A stretch of 64,000 nucleotides of DNA from Bacteroidetes oral taxon 274 str. F0058 (GCA_000163695.1 GG774890.1:130347-194346); one strand, 5' to 3'; numbered from the stretch's first letter, positions 1-8,073 are shown. Numbers and translations are program-made. The notes: generated by a model from the letters alone, not told the origin.

Positions 1-173
1 AATATCTGCGCCATCTTCGGCGAATATCGTCCCCTCGTATCGGCATTTCTGTTAAGTTCCTTGCTGACAGTAGCTTGCGATACTCCGATGTAACGAGCTA
101 TCTCGGATTGTGTTTTTTTGTCCTTTCTCATACGATAAATTGTGTATCTTTGCGACTCATTTAAATGTTGCAT
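1..173 (-). CDS. IS30-family transposase, N-terminal part (cut by window edge)
   Basis: The minus strand opens with ATG at 173 and stays open to the window edge (57 codons). The translation starts MQHLNESQRYTIYRMRKDKK and continues with TQSEIARYIGVSQATVSKEL, an HTH_38-type DNA-binding helix-turn-helix followed by a KELNRN motif. This is characteristic of the N-terminus of IS30-family DDE transposases. The catalytic domain lies outside the window. It sits just outside the first CRISPR repeat, with about 130 bp between. The family call is confident; the exact IS is not recognisable from this fragment. Confidence 0.8.
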   Translation of the reverse strand, partial: MQHLNESQRYTIYRMRKDKKTQSEIARYIGVSQATVSKELNRNADTRGRYSPKMAQI

Positions 174-218
174 TTGTGTGTGTTTTTTTTGTGAGAACGC
201 AAATGTCGCATTTTTTTC

Positions 219-248
219 AGTTACTCCCGCCGTACGGCGGGAGTAACT
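219..248. repeat. 30-bp perfect palindrome beside the IS30 gene
   Basis: The sequence reads AGTTACTCCCGCCGT followed by its exact reverse complement, then five T on the plus strand. It could be a terminator stopping transcription into or out of the CRISPR array, or lie in the terminal region of the IS30 element whose transposase starts at 173. The rest of 174-301 holds no gene. Confidence 0.6.
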
Positions 249-301
249 TTTTCCCATCATCTTATAACTTTATAAATTGAACTTTCAACCTCGCCGTTGG
301 C

Positions 302-1273
302 GTTGTGAATTGCTTTCAAAAGTTTGTATCTTTGTAGTCTGAAACAACACCGTTGCGACGGCAGCACTCGGAGCGGTAGTTGTGAATTGCTTTCAAAAGT
401 TTGTATCTTTGTAGTCTGAAACAACGTTGTAGTATTTACATGCTTCCATTTCTTTGTTGTGAATTGCTTTCAAAAGTTTGTATCTTTGTAGTCTGAAACA
501 ACCGTATCCCGCTTCCGTTACTTTTGAACTGGGTTGTGAATTGCTTTCAAAAGTTTGTATCTTTGTAGTCTGAAACAACCGGACAAAGTTGTAACATTGA
601 ATCGTGTCGTTGTGAATTGCTTTCAAAAGTTTGTATCTTTGTAGTCTGAAACAACAAAATTATTGCTGCAAGTTTGAATCCGACGGTTGTGAATTGCTTT
701 CAAAAGTTTGTATCTTTGTAGTCTGAAACAACATTTTTTCATTTCTCTTTTTTTTACTTTTTGTTGTGAATTGCTTTCAAAAGTTTGTATCTTTGTAGTC
801 TGAAACAACGCTCAGTTTTTCCATACTCCCAGCGTTTATGTTGTGAATTGCTTTCAAAAGTTTGTATCTTTGTAGTCTGAAACAACGGATATCTGCCGCA
901 GCCTCCGCAGGTCGCGGGTTGTGAATTGCTTTCAAAAGTTTGTATCTTTGTAGTCTGAAACAACGGGAAGCCGACGGGGGCGAAGACAACCAAGTTGTGA
1001 ATTGCTTTCAAAAGTTTGTATCTTTGTAGTCTGAAACAACTTGCTTAGGATACTTTTTCAATTTAATTGCGTTGTGAATTGCTTTCAAAAATTTGTATCT
1101 TTGTAGTCTGAAACAACAAAACGAAAAGTACAAGAATTTGAAACGAAGTTGTGAATTGCTTTGAGAAAATTTGTATCTTTGTAGTCTGAAACAACAAAAC
1201 GAAAAGTACAAGAATTTGAAACGAAGTTGTGAATTGCTTTGAGAAAATTTGTATCTTTGTAGTCTGAAACAAC
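302..1273 (+). CRISPR. Type II-C CRISPR array, block 1: 13 repeats, 12 spacers
   Basis: The repeat is 47 bp, begins GTTGTGAATTGC, ends GTCTGAAACAAC, and repeats every 76-78 bp with spacers of 29-31 bp. Repeats 1-10 are identical. Repeat 11 (1071-1117) has one change in its middle. Repeats 12 and 13 (1148-1195, 1226-1273) are 48-bp variants with GAGAAAA in the middle. The spacers at 1118-1147 and 1196-1225 are identical. Decay of repeats at the right end marks it as the old (trailer) end, so the leader is probably on the left. Each repeat contains TATCTTTG with TTG 21 nt upstream, a Bacteroidetes promoter pointing right into the next spacer. That sets the crRNA orientation as plus strand and matches the anti-repeat in the tracrRNA at 33083. 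Confidence 0.97.
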
Positions 1274-1311
1274 CTGGAAATCATGTATAATAATGTCTGA
1301 AGGGAATTATC

Positions 1312-2514
1312 ATGCAAAAAAACGAAAAAATCCTCAAACGGCAATCGACTAAAATCTTCTTTGATAATGACGATACCGATTTCTTTTTCAACTGGATGCT
1401 CGGCGTGGCGGAACTGTTCGGTATGTCGCATGGAGAGTTGTTTTATCTGGCGCATAAGATCGGGCGTGACGGGAAACCGAGTAAGTGGCGAGCCTGTTTT
1501 ACGGACCATGCCGATTATCTCGTTCGCTTGGCAAAGGTAGCCACCGGTGAACAAATGGCCGCCGACTGCTATTTTGGCGCAACCTATGCCTATCGGGCAG
1601 TACTGCAGTTCATTGATCCGTTTTCTCCGGAATATCCGAAGCTTGTTTGCGCTATGGAAAACGCTTTCGCCGGTGCGGTCAGGGCGATAAATATACCGAT
1701 CAAACCTGTGCGCGTTCCGTATCAAACTGGCTATTTACCCGGCTATTATCTTTACTGCGACAATAACCGCCCAACCGTGGTCATGGTCGGCGGCGGTGAT
1801 ACGTACCGGGAGGATTTGTTCTATTTTGCCGGCTGGCCGGGGTGGTGGCGGAACTATAATGTACTGATGGTCGATTTGCCCGGTCAAGGCTCTAATCCTG
1901 CCAGAGGTCTCACTTTCACCGTTGACGCCGGCGAGCCAATTGCCGCGTGCCTTGACTGGCTGCAAACCGAAAATCCCAACGCGCGTCACATCGCACTATA
2001 CGGCGTTAGCGGCGGCGGGTATTTTACTGCTCAAGCGGCGGCAAAAGACACAAGGATTAGCGCATGGATTGCCAGCACGCCTATTTTTGACGTGGCAGAA
2101 CTGTTCCGCCGTGAGTTCGGCGCAGCGCTCAAAGCGCCTGGCTGGCTGATGAATCTCACCTTAAAATTAGCAGGGAACATCAATGAAGCCGCCGATATCA
2201 ATTTGAAAAAATACGCTTGGCAGTTCGGCACGAGCGACTTTCGTTCGGCGATTGATGAAGTTTTCGAACAGGCAAAGGTTGTCGACCACCAAGCTATCAC
2301 TTGTCCGTCGCTGTTTCTCATGGGGGAAGGCGAAGGTGCTGAACTCCGGCGGCAAACGCAATGTCTCTACGACGAATTTATCCGGCGCGGACTTGATACG
2401 ACACTGCATGAGTTTGATTCGCAAAGCGGCGCCGACGCTCATTGTCAGCTGAATAATTTACGTTTAGCGCATAGCGTAGTCTTTGATTGGTTGGACAGTC
2501 GGCTGGTTGATTGA
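1312..2514 (+). CDS. Alpha/beta hydrolase (foreign block)
   Basis: A 400-residue protein with an N-terminal helical region (about 1-125) and an alpha/beta-hydrolase core. The core shows VVMVGGGDTYREDLF (oxyanion-side loop), VDLPGQGSN, the nucleophile elbow GVSGGGYF with its serine near residue 230, and a late ADAHCQ histidine near residue 380 that probably completes the triad. No signal peptide is visible, so it is likely cytoplasmic. The substrate is unknown; related proteins are esterase or peptidase-like. The start is supported by an AAGGGA Shine-Dalgarno-like stretch about 8 nt upstream. Only 38 bp separate the ATG from the preceding CRISPR repeat, so its own promoter may be missing. Codon use and ribosome site differ from the chromosomal genes in this window. 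Confidence 0.8.
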   Translation: MQKNEKILKRQSTKIFFDNDDTDFFFNWMLGVAELFGMSHGELFYLAHKIGRDGKPSKWRACFTDHADYLVRLAKVATGEQMAADCYFGATYAYRAVLQFIDPFSPEYPKLVCAMENAFAGAVRAINIPIKPVRVPYQTGYLPGYYLYCDNNRPTVVMVGGGDTYREDLFYFAGWPGWWRNYNVLMVDLPGQGSNPARGLTFTVDAGEPIAACLDWLQTENPNARHIALYGVSGGGYFTAQAAAKDTRISAWIASTPIFDVAELFRREFGAALKAPGWLMNLTLKLAGNINEAADINLKKYAWQFGTSDFRSAIDEVFEQAKVVDHQAITCPSLFLMGEGEGAELRRQTQCLYDEFIRRGLDTTLHEFDSQSGADAHCQLNNLRLAHSVVFDWLDSRLVD

Positions 2515-2576
2515 CAAGGTTTTCGGACTGAAGGGTTGCGCTGCGGAACCTAGCGAGTTATTTGTAAAGATTGGTG

Positions 2577-2825
2577 CTAATCCCGCCGCTCTACCGCGAT
2601 CGTGCACTGCGCCATCAATGCTACCGCCGCGCCGAGTGCTGCGAGTGTTGGCAATAGCAGGGCGCCAACCACGCCGGCAGTGACGGGGAACTCCATGATA
2701 CTGTCACCTTTTTCATTTTTGATAATAACGCGACGAATATTGCCTTCTTTGATGAGTTGCTTGACCTTCTCGACAACTTGATCGCCGTTAACGCTAAATT
2801 CTTCGGTACGGTTTTGTTCGCTCAT
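2577..2825 (-). CDS. DUF4342 small membrane protein (foreign block)
   Basis: An 82-residue protein. Residues 1-45 form a hydrophilic helix-turn with VVEKVKQLIKEGNIRRVIIK; residues 48-72 form one hydrophobic segment (VTAGVVGALLLPTLAALGAA). A short basic tail follows. This matches the DUF4342 family, whose function is unknown. AGGAG lies 7 nt before the ATG. The gene follows the slipin gene on the same strand with 9 bp between, so the two are probably co-transcribed. The family is typical of Gram-positive and CPR bacteria rather than Bacteroidetes, supporting foreign origin of this block. Confidence 0.75.
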   Translation of the reverse strand: MSEQNRTEEFSVNGDQVVEKVKQLIKEGNIRRVIIKNEKGDSIMEFPVTAGVVGALLLPTLAALGAAVALMAQCTIAVERRD

Positions 2826-2834
2826 GGTTACTCC

Positions 2835-3578
2835 TTACTTTTTATTCCCGCGAATCGCGTCAATCAGTTCAATTGGGAAGAGCATCATCGTCTTTTGACT
2901 TGGCTCAGTGGAGATTCTCTCCAGGGTGTTCAGAGTGCGTAGGTTAATCGCCCCTTGGGTTTTCGCCAGGATCTCGGCGGCCTGCGCCAGCGTTTCGGCG
3001 GCAGCTTTTTCGCCGTCGGCGTTGATGATGTTAGCGCGGCGTTCGCGCTCGGCTTCGGCTTGCTTGGCCATGGCGCGCTTCATGTCGCCAGGCAATTCAA
3101 TATTCTGAATCTTAACATTCTCGACATCGATACCCCATTTATCCGTCTCGGCATCAACAATTTCCTTGATCTGCTGTGAAATTTCCTCGCGCTTGGCCAA
3201 GAGATCGTCCATATCGACGTTACCGGTGACGTCGCGCAGGGCAGCCTGGGCAAATTGGCTGGTGGCATAAATATAATTGGTCGTCTCTAGCACTGCCTTT
3301 GGGGCGTTAATTACTCGGAAATAAACTACCGCGTCAACGCCGACAGTGACGTTGTCTTTGGTGATGACTTCTTGTTTTGGCACGTCAATCGGCGTCGAAC
3401 GCACATCGACCATCATCATCGTCTGAAAAATCGGCACTACCACCCTTAGACCCGGCTCGCGTACGCCAGTAAACTTACCCAGCGTCAGCACCACGCCGCG
3501 CTGATATTGATTGACCACTTTTATGCCGCTCAGCACATAAATAGCCACGATGACTAAAATTACTATCATTATTTCCAT
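2835..3578 (-). CDS. Slipin / SPFH-band 7 membrane protein (foreign block)
   Basis: A 247-residue protein. It has an N-terminal membrane anchor (MEIMIVILVIVAIYVLSG), then the band-7/stomatin domain with YQRGVVLTLGKFTGVREPG, VDVPKQEVITKDNVTVGVDAVVYF-type strands and RDVTGNVDMDDLLAKRE. A coiled-coil flotillin-like region rich in A, E and R follows (about 175-225). Length and motif order are those of bacterial slipins, which oligomerise at membranes and often scaffold proteases or organise lipid domains. A perfect GGAGG lies 8 nt before the ATG. It heads a two-gene unit with the DUF4342 gene. The family call is certain; the physiological partner is not visible, since the usual NfeD neighbour is absent. 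Confidence 0.9.
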   Translation of the reverse strand: MEIMIVILVIVAIYVLSGIKVVNQYQRGVVLTLGKFTGVREPGLRVVVPIFQTMMMVDVRSTPIDVPKQEVITKDNVTVGVDAVVYFRVINAPKAVLETTNYIYATSQFAQAALRDVTGNVDMDDLLAKREEISQQIKEIVDAETDKWGIDVENVKIQNIELPGDMKRAMAKQAEAERERRANIINADGEKAAAETLAQAAEILAKTQGAINLRTLNTLERISTEPSQKTMMLFPIELIDAIRGNKK

Positions 3579-3678
3579 AAATACCTCCTATTCGTATAAT
3601 GCTATTTTAGCATATTCTGTAATTGTCGGCATAAAAGTCAGTGTCAAATCTCCGTAAAAGAGTTATACTAGACATATC

Positions 3679-3858
3679 ATGAAAAGAGCTGTCATGAAGA
3701 GGCTGCTTCCGCTGTATTCTGGCAAGTTCTTCTTAAGCTTTGTGCTTTGGTATTCAACTGAAAAATTGTTCATAAGAAGTATCGGTATTGACAATTTTGG
3801 CATTAGTTTAATTACAATCGTCCTGCTGGTGTCATGTATTTTGACCGAGATTCCGTCG
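3679..3858 (+). pseudogene. MFS-type transporter N-terminus, cut off by CRISPR repeat
   Basis: The reading frame from ATG 3679 gives MKRAVMKRLLPLYSGKFFLS followed by a WYSTEKLFIRSIGID stretch and a second hydrophobic segment ending in TEIPS. The pattern of two helices separated by a short polar loop and closing with an E-I-P motif fits the start of a major-facilitator transporter. At residue 60 the frame runs into the CRISPR repeat at 3859 and stops at 3894. A sigma70-like TATACT lies about 10 bp upstream of the ATG. This truncation is direct evidence that the right junction of the foreign block is not an ancestral gene boundary. Confidence 0.6.
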
Positions 3859-5209
3859 GTTGTGAATTGCTTTCAAAAGTTTGTATCTTTGTAGTCTGAA
3901 ACAACAGTACAGCCATGAAGTCCTCTTGGTAGATCGTTGTGAATTGCTTTCAAAAGTTTGTATCTTTGTAGTCTGAAACAACCAAAGATAGTTATTTTTT
4001 TGCACCTGCAAGGTTGTGAATTGCTTTCAAAAGTTTGTATCTTTGTAGTCTGAAACAACAAGAAAAAAATGCTATTACTTTGCAGTAGGTTGTGAATTGC
4101 TTTCAAAAGTTTGTATCTTTGTAGTCTGAAACAACGAAGTTACTGAGTGCACCTAAAAAAGGCGAGTTGTGAATTGCTTTCAAAAGTTTGTATCTTTGTA
4201 GTCTGAAACAACTATCGCAATAATTGCCCCTCGTGTAAGTCTGTTGTGAATTGCTTTCAAAAGTTTGTATCTTTGTAGTCTGAAACAACGCAGACTACGA
4301 GCGAATGAGTTTCGACAGTGTTGTGAATTGCTTTCAAAAGTTTGTATCTTTGTAGTCTGAAACAACATACCGCAGGTCTGACCTCCCGTACAAGCCGTTG
4401 TGAATTGCTTTCAAAAGTTTGTATCTTTGTAGTCTGAAACAACGATTTCAGATTTAATATCAACTGCGACGGCGTTGTGAATTGCTTTCAAAAGTTTGTA
4501 TCTTTGTAGTCTGAAACAACCTTCGTGGAGCAGGTTCATTCCGACTATATGTTGTGAATTGCTTTCAAAAGTTTGTATCTTTGTAGTCTGAAACAACGCT
4601 CCCAAGCAATACATCGCAACTTATTTCGTTGTGAATTGCTTTCAAAAGTTTGTATCTTTGTAGTCTGAAACAACCGCCACTGCGCGAACGCGCTTGCCGT
4701 GGCAGTTGTGAATTGCTTTCAAAAGTTTGTATCTTTGTAGTCTGAAACAACTTGAGGGTCATTTCTTGGTAGTCTCGAGCAGTTGTGAATTGCTTTCAAA
4801 AGTTTGTATCTTTGTAGTCTGAAACAACCTTGGATACACCGCCTCCTATTACCGAGGGTTGTGAATTGCTTTCAAAAGTTTGTATCTTTGTAGTCTGAAA
4901 CAACCATTTTAAGCAGGTCGTTTTCAAGCTTGTGTTGTGAATTGCTTTCAAAAGTTTGTATCTTTGTAGTCTGAAACAACGATTTCTGTCATGTTCCTTT
5001 AAATTTTAGAGTTGTGAATTGCTTTCAAAAGTTTGTATCTTTGTAGTCTGAAACAACAATGTCGCATTATACCTACATTCATCATCGTTGTGAATTGCTT
5101 TCAAAAGTTTGTATCTTTGTAGTCTGAAACAACCTTCCGTAAGTCTCCTAATATTGCCGACCGTTGTGAATTGCTTTCAAAAGTTTGTATCTTTGTAGTC
5201 TGAAACAAC
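3859..5209 (+). CRISPR. Type II-C CRISPR array, block 2: 18 repeats, 17 spacers
   Basis: The same 47-bp repeat as block 1 occurs here 18 times with no change in any unit, at 76-77-bp spacing and with 29-30-bp spacers that are all different. It ends 109 bp from the stop codon of cas2. Repeats have the same orientation as block 1, with internal promoters pointing toward cas2, so crRNA transcription converges on the cas operon. Complete uniformity suggests recent or continuing turnover compared with the worn right end of block 1. Confidence 0.98.
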
Positions 5210-5285
5210 TGGATGTGTGTAATATGCATAAAAATAGAAAGTTATAGGCTAAATTAGAATTCTAAAAAAAGAGTTGTTTCAAAAC

Positions 5286-5318
5286 AAAATCCTGCTATAC
5301 GGCAGGATTTTTATTTTT
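5286..5318. terminator. Bidirectional terminator between array and cas2
   Basis: An AAATCCTGC / GCAGGATTT hairpin with a 6-nt loop, with T runs on both strands, lies between the end of the array and the convergent cas2 stop at 5319. It would stop both crRNA read-through and the cas transcript. Confidence 0.7.
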
Positions 5319-5651
5319 CTAAAAAAGTTCGAGTTGTTGGCAAGGAGGTCGTATCTGCTCTTCCTTTGGTCCGTAGAAAAGTTCCATATTCCCAAACTGT
5401 TTGTCTGTAATACAAAGAATACCAACGTGTCCATTGGGCGGGAGATTGTTTTTTACTCGTTTTATATGAACTTCGGCATTTTCGCGACTTGGGCAGTGCC
5501 GCAGATATATCGAAAATTGAAACATTGTAAAGCCGTCTGTTATAAGTTTGTCTCGAAAAATAGCATAGTTTTTACGGTCTTTTTTGGTTTCGGTCGGCAA
5601 ATCGAAAAATACAAGTACCCACATAACTCTATATTCACTAAAACGCTCCAT
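5319..5651 (-). CDS. cas2: Cas2 of the type II-C system
   Basis: A 110-residue protein starting MERFSEYRVMWVLVFFDLPT. It has the first beta strand with the catalytic-position aspartate (FFDLPTETKKDRK) and the ferredoxin-like fold with FQFSIYLRHCPSRENAE. Cas2 dimers bridge two Cas1 dimers in the spacer-integration complex. Length and motif fit type II-C Cas2. It is the last gene of the minus-strand cas9-cas1-cas2 order, but is separated from an intact cas1 by a dead gene and the mobile element. It looks intact. A promoter in the element end at 6925-6954 could still drive it. Confidence 0.95.
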   Translation of the reverse strand: MERFSEYRVMWVLVFFDLPTETKKDRKNYAIFRDKLITDGFTMFQFSIYLRHCPSRENAEVHIKRVKNNLPPNGHVGILCITDKQFGNMELFYGPKEEQIRPPCQQLELF

Positions 5652-5677
5652 ACATTGAAATGTAAAAACTTAGAAAT

Positions 5678-6037
5678 TTAAGAATTGATTCGAGCTGTTC
5701 GAAGTATACTTGTAAGTATTATTATCAGTTCTTCGCAGTCTTTGAGTAAAGAATTGTATCGCTCTTCGTCAAGATAATCACTGTCTTTAAGCAGGCACAA
5801 CCAAAACCGAGTTTCGTGTGCTTCTTTAAGGGCAATGGATAGTTTTGTTATAAAGTCTTTCTTGCTTTAACCTGCACACCCTTCCGAGATATTTGCTCCG
5901 ATAGACGTACCACTCCTTAGTACTTGTTTCGATAGGTCAAATTCTTTTTTCTCGGAGTTTAAATATTGGCGAAGTTTTACTATTCGTACGGCAAAAGCAT
6001 ATGACTTTGTCTTTATCGGATTATCTTTTTCAACCAT
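5678..6037 (-). pseudogene. Four-helix-bundle (S23-type) protein with in-frame stop
   Basis: Read on the minus strand from ATG 6037, the frame gives MVEKDNPIKTKSYAFAVRIV, then SGTSIGANISEG, then a TAA at 5867-5869, and continues in the same frame with SKKDFITKLSIALKEAHETR and FWLCLLKDSD to a stop at 5678. This is the four-helix-bundle family (23S rRNA intervening-sequence protein / Avd-like). The stop sits where homologues carry a glutamine (AQSK-type motif), so a single C-to-T change in a CAA codon explains it. It lies between cas1 and cas2, an unusual spot. It is dead unless the stop is suppressed. Confidence 0.75.
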
Positions 6038-6083
6038 ACTTTATCTTGTATTTTTACATTTTTCAATTTCTACATTTTTACCT

Positions 6084-6773
6084 TTATTCAAATTTTGGGT
6101 ATTTTATCTTTCGACACTCTCCCGAGAAACATTTGTAGAGCGAGGCGGTTGTTTGTCCGACGGCAATCATTAGAGGACTTCGTTCGCCACCGATAATAAC
6201 ATCTAAAACAGGTATCTTGAGGAGTTTTGTCTTTATTTCCTGTGTCAGTTCGTTGTGGGGAGATCCGTTGACAACAATGTCGTAAACTACCGTATCGACA
6301 AATGGGCGGTAAGGTTCCATAATATCGTCTGCAAGGCAGTAAGCGTTGTATTTGCTCCTGTGGTGTATACCTAATGTGGGGAGCAATCCGCTGGCAACCA
6401 AAGCTCTGGCTACAATAGCACGTAAGATAGCATATCCGTAGTTGAGAAGGTTGTTAGGAGGGATGCCCTCACGGTTACGAGTGAAGTCTTTGATTTGTGG
6501 GAAGATATTTGCCCAATAATAGACGGCAGCTCGTGCTTCGTAATTGTCGGGGTCTCCGCTTTTTACGTCGGCAGCCCATACCTGCATATTTTTTACTATA
6601 CAATCGGTGTTTTTTGCTAAGACGTACGCCTGGTTATCTATCTTTGCCTGTATAGTCTGTTGCCATAACTGTTTTTTCAACGGTATGGAGGCGTCTATCT
6701 GATTGCGAAAACGCTCGGTCTGTGTGGTATTGCCGTCGAGAGGGAGCATTAACCCGACAGGCATTCGACTGCT
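6084..6773 (-). pseudogene. cas1: Cas1 (type II-C), 3' part after element insertion
   Basis: Encodes the last 229 residues of a type II Cas1, starting SSRMPVGLMLPLDGN. It contains all three metal-binding positions: the glutamate of NYEARAAVYYW, the histidine of LGIHHRSKYN and the acidic residue in ADDIMEPYRPFVD. The missing N-terminal beta domain is encoded 14.8 kb away at 21536-21781; the two parts join in frame through the shared TGCAAC codons (Cys-Asn). In the current state the frame is open back to an ATG at 7091 inside mobB, adding about 104 element-derived residues. An internal ATG at 6764 is another possible start, and a promoter at the element end points toward it. Without the N-terminal domain, normal Cas1 dimers are unlikely. 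Confidence 0.93.
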
Positions 6774-6779
6774 GTTGCA
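6774..6779 (+). repeat. Left copy of 6-bp insertion repeat (GTTGCA)
   Basis: GTTGCA directly repeats the right copy at 21536-21541. Within cas1 it encodes Cys-Asn on the minus strand (TGC AAC). It probably represents the strand-exchange overlap of the tyrosine integrase. Confidence 0.85.
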
Positions 6780-6822
6780 CGGCAAGATAATTCTTAAAAT
6801 ACAACTTATTGAAAATAAAGAA

Positions 6823-6945
6823 GTTACCTTGTTTGTACAACTAAACTGGTAACGATTTGGAAACGAGCGAGCTACTTGGCTTCGCTGTTTTCTGCCTAAC
6901 AAAGAACGCTTGTTATTCTGTTTGCAAAGATAAGACTTTGTTACC
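6823..6945. promoter_or_regulatory. Left-end cluster of GTTACC/GGTAAC boxes
   Basis: GTTACC at 6823 and 6940 and GGTAAC at 6848 lie within 170 bp of the left insertion repeat. Five more copies lie at the right end of the element. Shared boxes restricted to both ends are what arm-type integrase binding sites look like. Inference only. Confidence 0.5.
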
Positions 6946-6959
6946 GAATAACAAGCGTT
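6905..6959. terminator. 14-bp perfect hairpin at left end of the element
   Basis: AACGCTTGTTATTC (6905-6918) is matched by its exact reverse complement at 6946-6959, with a 27-nt loop and a T run on the plus side. It lies downstream of the minus-strand mob genes and may end their transcript; it could equally be a recombination structure. Confidence 0.55.
6925..6954 (-). promoter_or_regulatory. Outward-facing promoter toward the cas1 3' part and cas2
   Basis: On the minus strand TTG (6954-6952) is followed by 19 nt and TATCTTTGC (6932-6924), a full Bacteroidetes promoter. Transcription would start near 6918 and leave the element into the truncated cas1 and cas2. Confidence 0.55.
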
Positions 6960-7011
6960 TTTGATGAAATATTCTTCTTTCTGCATTTTTGATTGATTGT
7001 CTGGTTGTAGG

Positions 7012-8073
7012 TTATATTCCTCTTCCTCGTCTTTTCTTTCTATTGGCTTGGTATCTGAGTTTACGCTGCCATGCCGTTTCAGCATAGTCATTGCCCTGTG
7101 CGGTTGGTGTAATCAAATCGCCCAGCCCCGCCACCACTTCATCGGCTGCGCTAACGATGGTGCCTGCCACTGCACCAATGGGATTCTGCACTTGTGAGGT
7201 ATCATTGTCTCGTGAGATAGAGGAGCGGCTTGGAGGTACAAGTTGATAACCTGTATCAGGGCGTTCTTTCCTTTCTGTCGGCTCTTGTACTGTTAGATGT
7301 GGTTTCCTTGATTCTTCCTTGTTGGTTGTTTCAAAGTTCTTCTGCAAGGAATGGTAGCCGAACTCCCTGCCGATTTCGGAAGCCTTGAAGGATTGCCCTG
7401 CGTATGAGAACTTCAGGCCATATACGTTGCCCTGCTTGTTCTTCATACACTCTATGGTAATGCCGTTTTTGTTCAATTCATAAAGGAACATGGAATGCCC
7501 CGTGACGCCTGTTCCTTTGTACTTGTCAAGCAGGGCATAACAGATTTGTTGCACCTCTTTCTTTGTTTGCTCTCTCGTTGGGTTAGATTTTTCCTTTTGG
7601 TATTTTTTGTCTGTTTTGACCTCCTTTGCGATAGTCAAGTTTTTCTCTCTGCTTATTTCCTCCGCCACTCTCGCTGCCCTATTGCTCACAAAGGTGGTAT
7701 CATAGACTTCTCCATATAGGCTGATGCGGTTGGCAATGATATGAATGTGTCTGTTGTCGGTGTCCTTGTGCGTTACTGCCACCCATTGGTGGTTGTCAAG
7801 TCCCATTTGGTTGGCAAACAGATGGGCTATCCGCATGAGTTCAGATACGGGTAGTTTCTTCTCATCCTGAGGTGCTATACCGATTTCGATGCGGAGGAAC
7901 TTGTTCCTACACCGTGTGTTGTAATCGCTGACCACTTTCATTTCCTCATAGATAGCCTTCGGCTCTCTGCTGCAAAGATTATGGAAGGCAAGCCGACTGC
8001 CGAGTTTGCCTTCCATAAATATATAGTCCAGAGCCGTGCTTCCGTGTGCTATCGCCTTACATTTTCCTATCAT
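7012..8073 (-). CDS. mobB: Relaxase (MobB-type, Bacteroides mobilisable elements)
   Basis: A 353-residue protein. It starts MIGKCKAIAHGSTALDYIFM with a candidate nicking tyrosine at residue 17. The histidine-rich metal motif HKDTDNRHIHIIANRI lies near residues 105-120. This is the MobP/MOB-P-like relaxase/mobilisation nuclease family that nicks oriT and stays bound to the 5' end during transfer. The C-terminal 100 residues are charged and low complexity, as is common. It overlaps the 3' end of the mobA-like gene by 17 bp, so translation is probably coupled. Its 3' end overlaps the out-of-frame open frame that runs into the cas1 fragment. Confidence 0.9.
   Translation of the reverse strand: MIGKCKAIAHGSTALDYIFMEGKLGSRLAFHNLCSREPKAIYEEMKVVSDYNTRCRNKFLRIEIGIAPQDEKKLPVSELMRIAHLFANQMGLDNHQWVAVTHKDTDNRHIHIIANRISLYGEVYDTTFVSNRAARVAEEISREKNLTIAKEVKTDKKYQKEKSNPTREQTKKEVQQICYALLDKYKGTGVTGHSMFLYELNKNGITIECMKNKQGNVYGLKFSYAGQSFKASEIGREFGYHSLQKNFETTNKEESRKPHLTVQEPTERKERPDTGYQLVPPSRSSISRDNDTSQVQNPIGAVAGTIVSAADEVVAGLGDLITPTAQGNDYAETAWQRKLRYQANRKKRRGRGI

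Larger units (their letters stand above)
1274..3858. other. Foreign 2,585-bp block lying exactly between two CRISPR repeats
   Basis: The block starts directly after the last base of repeat 13 and ends directly before the first base of the next repeat block. It is visibly more GC-rich than its flanks. Its genes have strong Shine-Dalgarno sites (GGAGG before the slipin, AGGAG before DUF4342), and a TATACT -10 box precedes the gene at 3679. None of these are Bacteroidetes habits. Gene content (alpha/beta hydrolase, DUF4342, slipin, truncated MFS) resembles Firmicutes or Candidate Phyla Radiation bacteria such as Saccharibacteria. The last gene is cut by the right junction. It may be a real insertion or an assembly chimera; sequence alone cannot decide. 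Confidence 0.75.

Noticed and set aside
393..1211. Several open frames with repeated FQTTKIQTFESNSQ or CFRLQRYKLLKAIHN peptides (also at 3873-4762)
   Set aside because: They are translations of the CRISPR repeats and spacers on the minus strand, not genes.
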